Origin: a bacterium
GTDB lineage: Bacteria; Verrucomicrobiota; Verrucomicrobiia; Limisphaerales; UBA11358
DNA: 64,000 bases
Reading direction: 5' to 3'
Assembly: GCA_021817945.1 (NCBI GenBank)
Contig: JAKAFL010000014.1
Location: 1 to 64,000 of the forward strand
In this document: positions 46,258 through 55,076 of the stretch, one piece after another
How positions within the stretch are numbered: position 1 is the first letter of the stretch
Layout: every line of letters starts with the position of its first letter
Translations under genes and position numbers: made by a program
The notes under the pieces: model-generated
The model's database searches: none
Told to the model about the DNA's origin: nothing
What the model saw: only the letters and a program-made list of their open reading frames with translations

Positions 46258-46352
46258 CTACTCGTGTCATCTCTTAAAGTAGGGGTATTCATTAAACCCC
46301 TTTTTCCATTTTCTTTTTCCTCGTCCAGCCATTAATTTCGTTCGGGTAAAAC

Positions 46353-47783
46353 ATGGCATTGAACCTTTTCAACACGCTCACACGAACCATCCAGCCTTTC
46401 GAACCGATTGAAAAAGATGGAAAGAATGTAGGACTTTACTGTTGCGGCCCAACAGTTTATGATTACGCCCACATCGGCAATTGGCGCACATTTGTCTTTG
46501 CAGACCTTGTCCGGCGAGCCCTCCAATTCCAAGGCTTTACCGTGCGCCATGTCATGAATATCACCGATGTGGAGGATAAAATCATCCAGCGCGCCCAGGA
46601 ACGGCAGGTTTCCCTCGAATCCTTCACGCGGTCTTACGAGCAGGCTTTCCTGGAGGATCTCCAGTGCCTGAACTGCCTCAAACCGCACCAAACACCCCGC
46701 GCCACAGATCACATCGCTGAAATCATTGGTATGATTCAGCAACTCATCCAGCGCGGTTTTGCCTACCGCACCCCGGATGGTTCGGTGTGGTTTAGCATCC
46801 ATAAATACGCCGCTGCAGGTCATCAATACGGTCGTCTCCTGCCCATTCAATTGGATGAACTGCGCGTTGGGGAACGGGTGGCCACAGATGAATACGCCAA
46901 GGAAGCCGCCTCAGACTTTGCCCTATGGAAAGCCCGTGTCACCTCCGATGGCCCCATTTTCTGGCCATCCCCGTTTGGTGAGGGACGTCCGGGTTGGCAC
47001 ATTGAATGTTCCGCCATGTCCGTGAAAGCCCTGGGAACCACATTTGACCTCCACCTGGGCGGGGAAGACTTGAAATTCCCCCATCATGAGGATGAAATCG
47101 CCCAAAGCGAAGGGGCAACCGGCCGGCCTTTCGCTCGATTCTGGCTCCATGGCGCCCACCTTCTGGTCGAGGGCAAAAAGATGAGCAAATCGCTTGGCAA
47201 TTTTTTCACGTTGCGCGATCTCCTTGCCCGGGGATTTTCAGGCCGGGAGGTTCGATGCCTCCTTCTCACCGCGCACTATCGTGAGACTTTTAATTTCACC
47301 CTGGATGGATTGCATGCCGCTCGGTCCTCTCTTTCGCGCTTGGATGAATGCCTGGACAAGTTGAAGGCCGCCGCCAGCCCGCAAGCCCCTGCCATCTCCA
47401 GCACCACGCATGCGGCATCGGTTGAGTTGCTGAAGACCTTCGAGGAGGCTATCTGCGATGACCTGAACATTTCCGCTGCTTGGGCTGCTGTTTTTCAGTG
47501 GGTTTCCGCCATCAACCGTCAAGCCGCCACCGCTGAATTAAACCCCGCAGAAGCCAGCGTGGCCCTGGCAGCTTGGCAACGAGTGGATTCAGTCTTGGGA
47601 ATGGGTTCACGACCCACGGCAAGCGTGCCGCCTGAAATCATGGCCCTGGCCCAGGAACGCACCGAAGCCAAAAAAAACCGCGATTTTAAGCGGGCGGACG
47701 CCTTGCGGGCCCAACTTAAAGCTCTCGGCTGGGTGATTGAAGACACCTCCGACGGAATCAAACTTAAAAAATCAGAGCCATGA
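46353..47783 (+). CDS. cysS: Cysteinyl-tRNA synthetase
   Basis: Class I synthetase of 476 residues that charges tRNA-Cys. CGPTVYDYAHIGNWRTF contains the HIGN form of the HIGH signature and the zinc-binding Cys; MNITDVEDKII follows; zinc ligands continue in WHIECSAM and GGEDLKFPHHEDEIAQSE; KKMSKSLGNFFTLRD is the KMSKS loop. The C-terminal DALR-like helical domain (about 350-476) ends in RTEAKKNRDFKRADALRAQLKALGWVIEDT. It overlaps tmk by four bases (ATGA), so the two are one operon. Confidence 0.96.
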   Translation: MALNLFNTLTRTIQPFEPIEKDGKNVGLYCCGPTVYDYAHIGNWRTFVFADLVRRALQFQGFTVRHVMNITDVEDKIIQRAQERQVSLESFTRSYEQAFLEDLQCLNCLKPHQTPRATDHIAEIIGMIQQLIQRGFAYRTPDGSVWFSIHKYAAAGHQYGRLLPIQLDELRVGERVATDEYAKEAASDFALWKARVTSDGPIFWPSPFGEGRPGWHIECSAMSVKALGTTFDLHLGGEDLKFPHHEDEIAQSEGATGRPFARFWLHGAHLLVEGKKMSKSLGNFFTLRDLLARGFSGREVRCLLLTAHYRETFNFTLDGLHAARSSLSRLDECLDKLKAAASPQAPAISSTTHAASVELLKTFEEAICDDLNISAAWAAVFQWVSAINRQAATAELNPAEASVALAAWQRVDSVLGMGSRPTASVPPEIMALAQERTEAKKNRDFKRADALRAQLKALGWVIEDTSDGIKLKKSEP

Positions 47784-48430
47784 CGGGCCGGGGACGTTTC
47801 ATTTCTTTTGAAGGATCGGAAGGTTGCGGAAAATCCACCCAGATCCGCCTGCTTGCCGAACGCCTGCGCCAGTGCGGCCTTGTCGTCCGCACCCTGCGTG
47901 AGCCGGGCGGAACATCCATAGGCGAGGAAATCCGGCACACCCTCCAGCATAGTTCACAAAACCACCTCATGACTGCGGAGGCTGAGCTTCTGCTCATGAA
48001 TGCCAGCCGCGCACAGCTTGTGCGCGAAATCATTCGTCCCGCTCTTGCGGCCGGTGAATTTGTCCTATGCGACCGTTTTCTTGATTCCACCCACGCCTAC
48101 CAAGGGTATGGACGCCAGCTCCCGCTGGATCTTGTGCAAACCATCACCCAATTTGCCGTGGGTGAAACGCTGCCTGACCTCACGTTTCTCCTCATCGTTT
48201 CGCCGCAGGAGGGAGCCAGGCGCATCCAATTGAGGCAGGCCAAAGCCACTCCGCAGCGTGATCGAATTGAAGAAGCGGATGCCGCCTTTTTTGAAAGGGT
48301 CCAAAGGGGTTTTCAACAACTGGCCACCCAACACTCCATGCGAATCAAAACAGTGGACGGAAGTCCATCCCCCGAAAAGGTGAGCCTTGATATTTGGAAT
48401 CACATTCAACCCTTTCTCCCGGTCCTGTGA
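47780..48430 (+). CDS. tmk: Thymidylate kinase
   Basis: A 216-residue enzyme that phosphorylates dTMP to dTDP. P-loop FEGSEGCGKSTQ (about residues 7-18), the DR-loop region LREPGGTSIGEEIR, CDRFLDSTHAYQGYGR with the catalytic Arg/Asp, and a LID region RRIQLRQAKATPQRDRIEEADAAFFERV. Start coupled to the cysS stop through ATGA. It ends 25 bases before the convergent tilS stop, with no clear terminator in between. Confidence 0.95.
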   Translation: MTGRGRFISFEGSEGCGKSTQIRLLAERLRQCGLVVRTLREPGGTSIGEEIRHTLQHSSQNHLMTAEAELLLMNASRAQLVREIIRPALAAGEFVLCDRFLDSTHAYQGYGRQLPLDLVQTITQFAVGETLPDLTFLLIVSPQEGARRIQLRQAKATPQRDRIEEADAAFFERVQRGFQQLATQHSMRIKTVDGSPSPEKVSLDIWNHIQPFLPVL

Positions 48431-48455
48431 CTGGGACGGGCATAAAACCCCCGGA

Positions 48456-49871
48456 TCATTGAGGGAGAGGCGGAATTTTTAAAACAAGGCACCTTTGCGT
48501 TTGCGCCGTGACCTTGAACCGCTCGCCAATCCGCAAGCCCTCCACCCAGAAAATCATTCCCCGGCCATTGGTGGCCACCACCTTCTGGCGTCGCTCTGCG
48601 GCGGTAATTTTCGCGTTTACGAATAAATCCTGCAATTTCACCGCGCGGTCCATGCCGATGGGCTGAAACCTGTCCCCAGGGCGCCAATGCCGAAGAATAA
48701 CCGCCGACCCCACGGCCTGGGCATCAAAAAATTCCTCCTTGGGGAATGCAGTTTTTGGACCGGAAAGCAATGGAATGGATTCAATCCCCTTGGCTTGGAC
48801 CCGCCAATCAAAAACGCGTTTCCCAAAATGCACGCGCCCCTCCCCCTCGCCCAGTTCCAGCCGCACCTTGTCCGACCTGAATGCCAATGGCGTTAAAATT
48901 TCCTTTTGCAGCACCCCTTCCCGGGTTCTCCGGACCCTTTGCCCATTCTGGAGGTTCACCCAAGTCTCCGGCGATTCGCGCAGTTTTTCCACGACCAAAA
49001 ATTCCGGTGCCTGGCCCAGGGCCGTGAGTTCATCCCGCAAAATCTGGCGCTGTATGGCTGGGTCCAATTCTTGAAAGGATTGGACAGGTTTTGTTCCGGG
49101 CCGGCTTTCTTTTTGTTTCAACCATGCCTGGGCTGCGTTGGACACCACCCGGGATTCGCCCTGGATGATTTCCATGCTTCGCAGGACCGCCGCATCCAGA
49201 CCGGGCTGGTACCTGCGCCGCAATAATGGCAGCAAATGGTTTCGAACACGGTTTCTCAGCGCATCCTCAAGCGCATTGGAAGAGTCCTCGCGATGGAGGA
49301 TTTTTTCCGCCTTTACATACCCGTGGATTTCCCTTCTGGAAAAGCCCAAAAAGGGCCGGATCAACAACAGCCGCGGATCCGCCGGCGAAGGGGATTTCCA
49401 TTTCATCCCCGCCAGTCCAGTGCCGCCGGCGCCCCTTAACAGACGCAAAAAAAATAATTCGACCTGGTCATCCGCATGGTGTGCCAGAGCCAGAACGCCA
49501 TATCCCTCCCGGTTGGCGACCCCAGCCAGGAATTCGTGGCGAAGTCGGCGCGCGGCCATTTCCACGGAGATTTTTGCACGCGCCGCCATCGCAGCAACCT
49601 TCCCCCGCCCATTATAAAAAGGCAGATTCAACTCGCGTGCCTTATCACCTGCCAGGTCTTCGTCCAAATCACTTTCCATTCCACGAAGCTGATGATTGTA
49701 ATGGGCCACTCCCAGCTTCACACCCCACGCCGGAGCCAGTCTTTGAAACACATGCAGCAAGGCCATGGAATCGGCCCCGCCAGACACTCCCAGCAGGATT
49801 TTTTGGCCATCCGCCACCAAACCCTGGTTGCGGATGATCGCATCGGTGCGCTTCTGAAAATCACTTTTCAC
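48456..49871 (-). CDS. tilS: tRNA(Ile)-lysidine synthase
   Basis: A 471-residue enzyme that changes C34 of the CAU-anticodon tRNA-Ile to lysidine, so that it reads AUA. The PP-loop LLGVSGGADSMAL (S30-S35) opens an N-type ATP pyrophosphatase domain; VAHYNHQLRG and LALAHHADDQVELFFLRLLRG follow. The C-terminal region (about 380-471, LRHWRPGDRFQPIGM...KLQDLFVNAKI...RRQKVVATNGRGMIFWVEGLRIGERF) is the tRNA-binding TilS_C domain. GTG start at 49871. It is downstream of nothing obvious; the S53 gene ahead of it ends 170 bases upstream on the same strand. Confidence 0.95.
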   Translation of the reverse strand: MKSDFQKRTDAIIRNQGLVADGQKILLGVSGGADSMALLHVFQRLAPAWGVKLGVAHYNHQLRGMESDLDEDLAGDKARELNLPFYNGRGKVAAMAARAKISVEMAARRLRHEFLAGVANREGYGVLALAHHADDQVELFFLRLLRGAGGTGLAGMKWKSPSPADPRLLLIRPFLGFSRREIHGYVKAEKILHREDSSNALEDALRNRVRNHLLPLLRRRYQPGLDAAVLRSMEIIQGESRVVSNAAQAWLKQKESRPGTKPVQSFQELDPAIQRQILRDELTALGQAPEFLVVEKLRESPETWVNLQNGQRVRRTREGVLQKEILTPLAFRSDKVRLELGEGEGRVHFGKRVFDWRVQAKGIESIPLLSGPKTAFPKEEFFDAQAVGSAVILRHWRPGDRFQPIGMDRAVKLQDLFVNAKITAAERRQKVVATNGRGMIFWVEGLRIGERFKVTAQTQRCLVLKIPPLPQ

Positions 49872-50041
49872 ACTGGATCAGGCGTGATTGACTTGCTGAC
49901 GGGCATGGCCATATTCACGCCCTTATTTAAGGGGTCGCCGCAGCTCTTGCCAATTCATTTTGGCTTCACTCCACCCCATCCAACACAGTTTTGGGCGGTT
50001 TGGGTGGACCGGTGCGCTTACCAAACGTGCCCACATCGCAT

Positions 50042-53000
50042 TCATGGGCCATTCCCTATGCGATAAAAGCGCTGGGAAATTTGGGCTGCCCCTGGATCGC
50101 CGTATTGCCAGGTTCCCGAGACATCAAGAATGTTTGTCACCAGGGTTTGCCAAACGATTGGGGGGGCCAGGTTGCTGGCGGCTTGCAATACATAGGCCTG
50201 GCCGGGAACCCCGGTCACAATCAATAATGGCCGCCCCATGCAGGAGGGCAAAACCTCGGAAAGACCCGGAAATACAACCTGGATGCTCACGATTTGATCA
50301 TTCGTCCCTCCCATGCCATCACTCACCAGGCAAATGAATTGGTCATTCACATTCAGTGGATTTTCATACGCAAGCCATCCCGGGGTATTGGTGTTTAAAA
50401 TCACACCATTCGTGGATGTCGTCACTCCGGCCAGTTGAACTGGATCGCCATCCGTGTCGCTCCAATATCGGGCAAGGTTGCTGATGGACAGCTCAAGGAT
50501 AGTCCCTGCGGCCCGCTCCACAGTTACCGGCTGTGCCGTGGGCGGATGATTCGTGACCCATTCTTGGTATTGGTTTGTACAACCCAATGTATTCGCATCA
50601 CCGGAATAGATTGCCAGAATAATATTGGTCCCTCGCGGCAGGATTTCTCCACCGGCTGTTTCCGCAATTCCGTTGGTCAAATCAGTCGCTTGATAAAATG
50701 ATCCGTTGGTAAACCATTGTACCTGGCCCGTCCCCGTAACCGGGATGATTTGCCCATTAAAGGTTAATGGCACAAGGTATCCCGCAGGGTTCAACGAAGA
50801 TGAGATCACCAACTGGCTTGGCTGAGGGGTCACCACCAAATTGGCAATGGAACTGGTGACACTGCCTCCAGATGACGAAACCTCGACTGAATAGCCACCG
50901 GTTTGGGTCGAAACCAGGTTGGTAAAAACCAGGCTGGTGGTGGTGGCCCCGGTCAGGATCATGCTGTTTTTATACCATTGAAATGTCATGGGCGTACAAG
51001 CCGAGGCGGCCACTTGAAAAGTTGCAGACATGCCCGCCTGATTGGTCTGGCTCATGGGCGACAAAAGAAACTGGGGCGGCTCTCCATCCAATATCGTCAC
51101 TGAATTGGTTGAATGGGATGTGTTCCCGTAAGCGTCACTCACAGACAATACCACGGGATAGGTCCCTGGTGAGAGGCCCGTCCCGGCAACCGGCTCTTGT
51201 TTGATGGTCAATGGCAATGAAAGGTCTGTCGCCCCAATGGAATTGGTACCTGTCAGGTCAGGTAGTGAAACACTGCAATTTGTTGTGGCGGTCAAAGTAA
51301 GGTTCGTGAATGAATAAAGAATGGACGGCGGGGTGGTGTCCCGGACGATCACCTCTCGAACCACACTGGCAGAATTGGATGAAGGATCCGTTGCCGTGTA
51401 GGTCAAATAGTTGGTTCCCACAACGGACGCATTGATCGAGCCAAGAATCGAGACAGGCAGCGAGCCTGCACAGAGGTCTATGGCGGTCGCGCCTGGATCC
51501 ACAAAGGTTCCGCCCAATTCCACAAACATGGGATTGAAACCATTAAGAAGGACGGACGGCGGCAGGGTATCTTCAACCGTGACAGACGTGATATTGGTGG
51601 CTGATCCATAGCTATTGGATGCCACCACCTGGACAAGATGATTAGAGAATGCGAGGTTTGTCAGTGTCAAATCCGTCTGGGTTTCACCGGCCAAAAAATT
51701 CCCATCCAAAAGCCATTGATACGTGGGAGCAGGCGATCCCAAGGCGGTGATTTGAAAAACCGGGTTGTTGGAGCCACACTGCACCACGATGCCGGGCGGC
51801 AGGCTGGTGACGATGACTGGAGGCTGATAAACAAACAATGCGGCAATTGAACTGGTGCAGACTCCAAAAAGGTTGGTGACCATCACTTGATAGTTTCCAT
51901 TATTGGTTGGGGAAACGGAGTCCAGCGTCAGGAGATTACTGGAGCTTCCCATCAATCCGGAATGGTCCGGAGCCAGAAAACTCCCATTCTCCAGCCATTC
52001 ATAGGAAAGTGGAGCCGAACCGGCAGCTTGAACTTGAAACTGGACCTGACTGCCGATTGGCACCGTTTGTCCCGCAAGCGGCACGGTGATGGACGGGGCA
52101 AATCCAACTTGCACCAGCGCCACGCTGCTGGTGATGGATCCAAAAACATTTGTCACCACCAGGGAATAGAAACCCGCATTGGCGCTGGTGATACTGGCAA
52201 AAGTCAGATTGTTGGATTCGGACCCCGTCACATTCCCGCCATCCACCAGATTGGTTCCATCAAATTGCCACTGAAAGAACAGCCCTGGCGCACCCTGCAC
52301 GGCTGTGGAGAGTTCTACCGCTGCACCATTGGTTGCGGCCACATCCTGCGGTTGGCTCATGAAAAAAGGAAGGGAGAGCGGCGCCAGCGCATTGATCAAG
52401 TTAGTGCCGGCGGGGGTGCCCAACCCGGTGCACAAGTCATATCCCGGCACGGCGTAAAACAAACCAGGGGTGTTGGTGCCCACATTGTTTCCCGATAGGA
52501 CATCGTGAAAACAACTGGCGGCATTGGATCCCAGACCTATTGTGTACAACGCGGGATTTAAAAATCCCGGACCCGTGCCGCCGGGTTCAGTGCCGGCAGC
52601 CTGTTGGTTGACCAGGGCACAGAAACCCGCCCACAGGGGTGCCGCGCAACTGGTGCCGCCTGCGGGTGTTTCGCTGCCATTATTGAAAAGGACGTACACT
52701 GAATCTGCCGTCAGCGCCACATCCGGTATGTTTCGCCACGAGGTGGATCCCATGTTATTGGTCATGGGCACGGCAGCCTGCCAGGTTGGGATGACATAAT
52801 TAGTGCTGATCCCTCCGCTTGTTCCCGTGTTTCCGCCCCAGTTCCATGCAGATTCAGATTCATAGCCCGCACCTTTCCCGCCCATGAACAGGCTGGTGCC
52901 ACCCACGCTGGTCACATAGGGACTGTCCACGGGAATGGGTCCTCCAACACCCGTGATCATGCCAGCCCCAGTGTAGGCATCGGTGTCTCCTGACGCCTGA

Positions 53001-54088
53001 AAAAATGCCTGCCCCTGCGCTGCCATTTCCATCAGGATGGAATCCAGCGTCCCACCCGACCCGGTCCAATCGTACATTGGGCCGTTGCCAATCAGCCAGG
53101 ATGAACTCACCTGCCGCGCTTGGTTGTCGGTTGCGATGGCATTATAAACATCATAGGGCGAATTGCCCTCGTAAACCGTCACATTGGAAATGCCAGGAGC
53201 CATGGCAATGGCGAGTTCGATATCCAATGAAACTTCCAGCACAGCATTATTAATCTGGCTGAAACCAGGCACTCCGCTCACGGAATCGAGGAGGACATTC
53301 GTCAAGGAAACCGGCGGACAAAAACAGCGCGCCTCGTAATTTGAAATATCCTGGGGGTAGTAGCCATCGAATTCCACCAAGGCAATCTGTTGTCCTGTGC
53401 CGGTCAATGCGGAGCCTGGCACATAGGCGCGGCGAAAATCCGCGCCCCAATAATTGCCGCCGGGCGCAGTACCGCCAGCCGGCTGGCCCACATGACCTGC
53501 CAGTGGCGTCTCCACCTGCGGGCGTGGACGCCGCTCATTGTTCAATCCCCACACATCTGCCAGCGCCATTCCATTCGGAACTGATGGGTTGACATCCGGC
53601 GCATAAAAGCAATGTGCCTCGCCATGCCTCTGGTAATTATATAAATGGACATGAAACGCCCGCTGCACCGCATCCGCGTCGCCCCCCACATCCAGCACAA
53701 GACGGTTGCTGTGGCGTCGCACCACGGTCAATCCATTCGAAACCGCGTAGCCTGCCAGGTATTCGTATTGTGCTGCTGTGGGGCCATACCGGTTTAAAAA
53801 ATCACCCGGGGTGAGAAAGTGATGAAAAAGCGGACTTTTAGGATCATACAATTCATGGATGAAAACTTTCAAGCCTTGAGGATCGCGAACTGGCAAACCC
53901 AGGGACAAATTCAACCAATTGGACCCGGCAAGATTCCCCACAATCCGGCATCCAACGCTTGGTGGACTTGAAAAGCCGGGCAATTCATGAAAACCGGTGG
54001 AGGCAGCCACAACTTGATTCGCGCAAGAGATAACCAAAACCCCAAAAAACGCAATGGCCCGCGACAATCTATGCCAAGTCCAACCCAT
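50042..54088 (-). CDS. Giant secreted sedolisin (S53) protease with Ig-like modules
   Basis: 1348 residues. Signal peptide about 1-29; a Pro-kumamolisin activation domain about 50-185 (LKVFIHELYDPKSPLFHHFLTPGDF in part); the S53 catalytic domain about 225-570. The catalytic Glu and Asp are E285 and D289 (EVSLD), the oxyanion Asp is D368 (ASGDTD) and the nucleophile S480 lies in GGTSCAAPLWAG, so all key residues are kept. The calcium-site region DLCTGLGTPAG follows. Then come about three Ig-like modules (571-832), a DUF5011/HYR-like pair (about 835-975), another Ig module, a Big_3-like module and a cadherin-like one, ending in the shared C-terminal module (LIVTGVPGQAYVLQAASNL...FYRIGNGP). Sedolisins usually work in acid. 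Divergent from the CruF-like gene, with a dyad in the gap. Confidence 0.92.
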   Translation of the reverse strand: MGWTWHRLSRAIAFFGVLVISCANQVVAASTGFHELPGFSSPPSVGCRIVGNLAGSNWLNLSLGLPVRDPQGLKVFIHELYDPKSPLFHHFLTPGDFLNRYGPTAAQYEYLAGYAVSNGLTVVRRHSNRLVLDVGGDADAVQRAFHVHLYNYQRHGEAHCFYAPDVNPSVPNGMALADVWGLNNERRPRPQVETPLAGHVGQPAGGTAPGGNYWGADFRRAYVPGSALTGTGQQIALVEFDGYYPQDISNYEARCFCPPVSLTNVLLDSVSGVPGFSQINNAVLEVSLDIELAIAMAPGISNVTVYEGNSPYDVYNAIATDNQARQVSSSWLIGNGPMYDWTGSGGTLDSILMEMAAQGQAFFQASGDTDAYTGAGMITGVGGPIPVDSPYVTSVGGTSLFMGGKGAGYESESAWNWGGNTGTSGGISTNYVIPTWQAAVPMTNNMGSTSWRNIPDVALTADSVYVLFNNGSETPAGGTSCAAPLWAGFCALVNQQAAGTEPGGTGPGFLNPALYTIGLGSNAASCFHDVLSGNNVGTNTPGLFYAVPGYDLCTGLGTPAGTNLINALAPLSLPFFMSQPQDVAATNGAAVELSTAVQGAPGLFFQWQFDGTNLVDGGNVTGSESNNLTFASITSANAGFYSLVVTNVFGSITSSVALVQVGFAPSITVPLAGQTVPIGSQVQFQVQAAGSAPLSYEWLENGSFLAPDHSGLMGSSSNLLTLDSVSPTNNGNYQVMVTNLFGVCTSSIAALFVYQPPVIVTSLPPGIVVQCGSNNPVFQITALGSPAPTYQWLLDGNFLAGETQTDLTLTNLAFSNHLVQVVASNSYGSATNITSVTVEDTLPPSVLLNGFNPMFVELGGTFVDPGATAIDLCAGSLPVSILGSINASVVGTNYLTYTATDPSSNSASVVREVIVRDTTPPSILYSFTNLTLTATTNCSVSLPDLTGTNSIGATDLSLPLTIKQEPVAGTGLSPGTYPVVLSVSDAYGNTSHSTNSVTILDGEPPQFLLSPMSQTNQAGMSATFQVAASACTPMTFQWYKNSMILTGATTTSLVFTNLVSTQTGGYSVEVSSSGGSVTSSIANLVVTPQPSQLVISSSLNPAGYLVPLTFNGQIIPVTGTGQVQWFTNGSFYQATDLTNGIAETAGGEILPRGTNIILAIYSGDANTLGCTNQYQEWVTNHPPTAQPVTVERAAGTILELSISNLARYWSDTDGDPVQLAGVTTSTNGVILNTNTPGWLAYENPLNVNDQFICLVSDGMGGTNDQIVSIQVVFPGLSEVLPSCMGRPLLIVTGVPGQAYVLQAASNLAPPIVWQTLVTNILDVSGTWQYGDPGAAQISQRFYRIGNGP

Positions 54089-54133
54089 TTAAAATGCAAT
54101 GTATGAATTGAAAGCATAGTTCAAAATGTGAGG

Positions 54134-54151
54134 TTTGTCTAATCAGACAAA
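54134..54151. promoter_or_regulatory. Perfect dyad between S53 protease and carotenoid gene
   Basis: TTTGTCT-AATC-AGACAAA: perfect 7-base arms, placed in the 169-base divergent gap, 46 bases from the protease ATG and 107 from the carotenoid gene ATG. It could serve either gene; operator function is inference. Confidence 0.45.
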
Positions 54152-54257
54152 ATCCATTCAGGTCAGGCAATTTTCAAAAAAAGGCGATCGGTGCGGAGAT
54201 GTATTTTCATTGCGGCAACCAGACGATTCATGCATTGTGCCCCCTCGACAATCAAAC

Positions 54258-55076
54258 ATGGCCACCACATCCGATTCCAAAACCTCAAGCAATGCAACCT
54301 CCTTGTTGCCAGCGCTCTACGGAACACTCCACATGCTACTGGCATGCTTGGCCCTTGGCTTTGTCTTCCTGCCTTTGCATGATGGACTTTTTTGCGTGTT
54401 TTTCCTGGTTTGCGCCATTGTGTCGTGCATGGTGGGTTTGGCCCGTCAAATGCCATGGCAAAATATTTTGATGGGTGCGGGCATAGCGGCGGTTATTGGA
54501 TCCCTCGCCCACGCCCTGAGCGCCATTCATTCCTGGGCCATACCATTCGGCCCGGTTTATTTTCACGAGGCATGCGGGGCACAGATCCTGGACTTGCTGC
54601 CTTGGCCCATCTCCCTTCTCTGGGTGGCAGCCATCCTGGCTTCAAGGGGAACAGCAAGGGTGATTTTGCGGCCTTGGCGCAAGCTCAAAACTTATGGTTA
54701 CTGGCAGCTTGGATTGACCTCTGTGCTGGCCATGCTCCTGGACTTTGCCATCGAACCTTATGCCACCGCCAGCCAGCATTTCTGGTCCTGGCAAGCCACC
54801 AAAATTCCATTGAACTGGTACGGCGCATCGCCCCTCAATTTTATCAGTTGGGCCTTCGTGGCCTTGTTGATCCAGGCCTTTGCAACCCCGGCCATGGTCA
54901 AAAAAAGGCCCGGCAGCCGCAGTCCCCTGGACATGTTGCCTGTGACGGCATGGCTGGGCTTGGTGATCTTTTGTGCCGTGGGATGCGCCCGATCCGGCCT
55001 TTGGCCGGCGGTCACGGCCGATGCCTTGGTGGTCTTGCTCACGGCTGGCTTTGTGATTCCCGGGGCGCGTTGGTGA
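54258..55076 (+). CDS. Carotenoid biosynthesis membrane protein, CruF-like
   Basis: 272 residues from ATG 54258, with about seven hydrophobic helices. The family signature (PF04240) is well kept: FGPVYFHEACGAQILDLLPW, WVAAILASRGTARVIL, TSVLAMLLDFAIEPYATASQHFWSWQ and IPLNWYGASPLNFISWAF. Characterised members hydrate the end of gamma-carotene or related bacterioruberin precursors in the membrane; which substrate applies here cannot be told. An in-frame start at 54135 exists but would run through the dyad. No other carotenoid genes are in the window. Its last 38 bases overlap the end of the convergent CNNM-type gene. Confidence 0.85.
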   Translation: MATTSDSKTSSNATSLLPALYGTLHMLLACLALGFVFLPLHDGLFCVFFLVCAIVSCMVGLARQMPWQNILMGAGIAAVIGSLAHALSAIHSWAIPFGPVYFHEACGAQILDLLPWPISLLWVAAILASRGTARVILRPWRKLKTYGYWQLGLTSVLAMLLDFAIEPYATASQHFWSWQATKIPLNWYGASPLNFISWAFVALLIQAFATPAMVKKRPGSRSPLDMLPVTAWLGLVIFCAVGCARSGLWPAVTADALVVLLTAGFVIPGARW

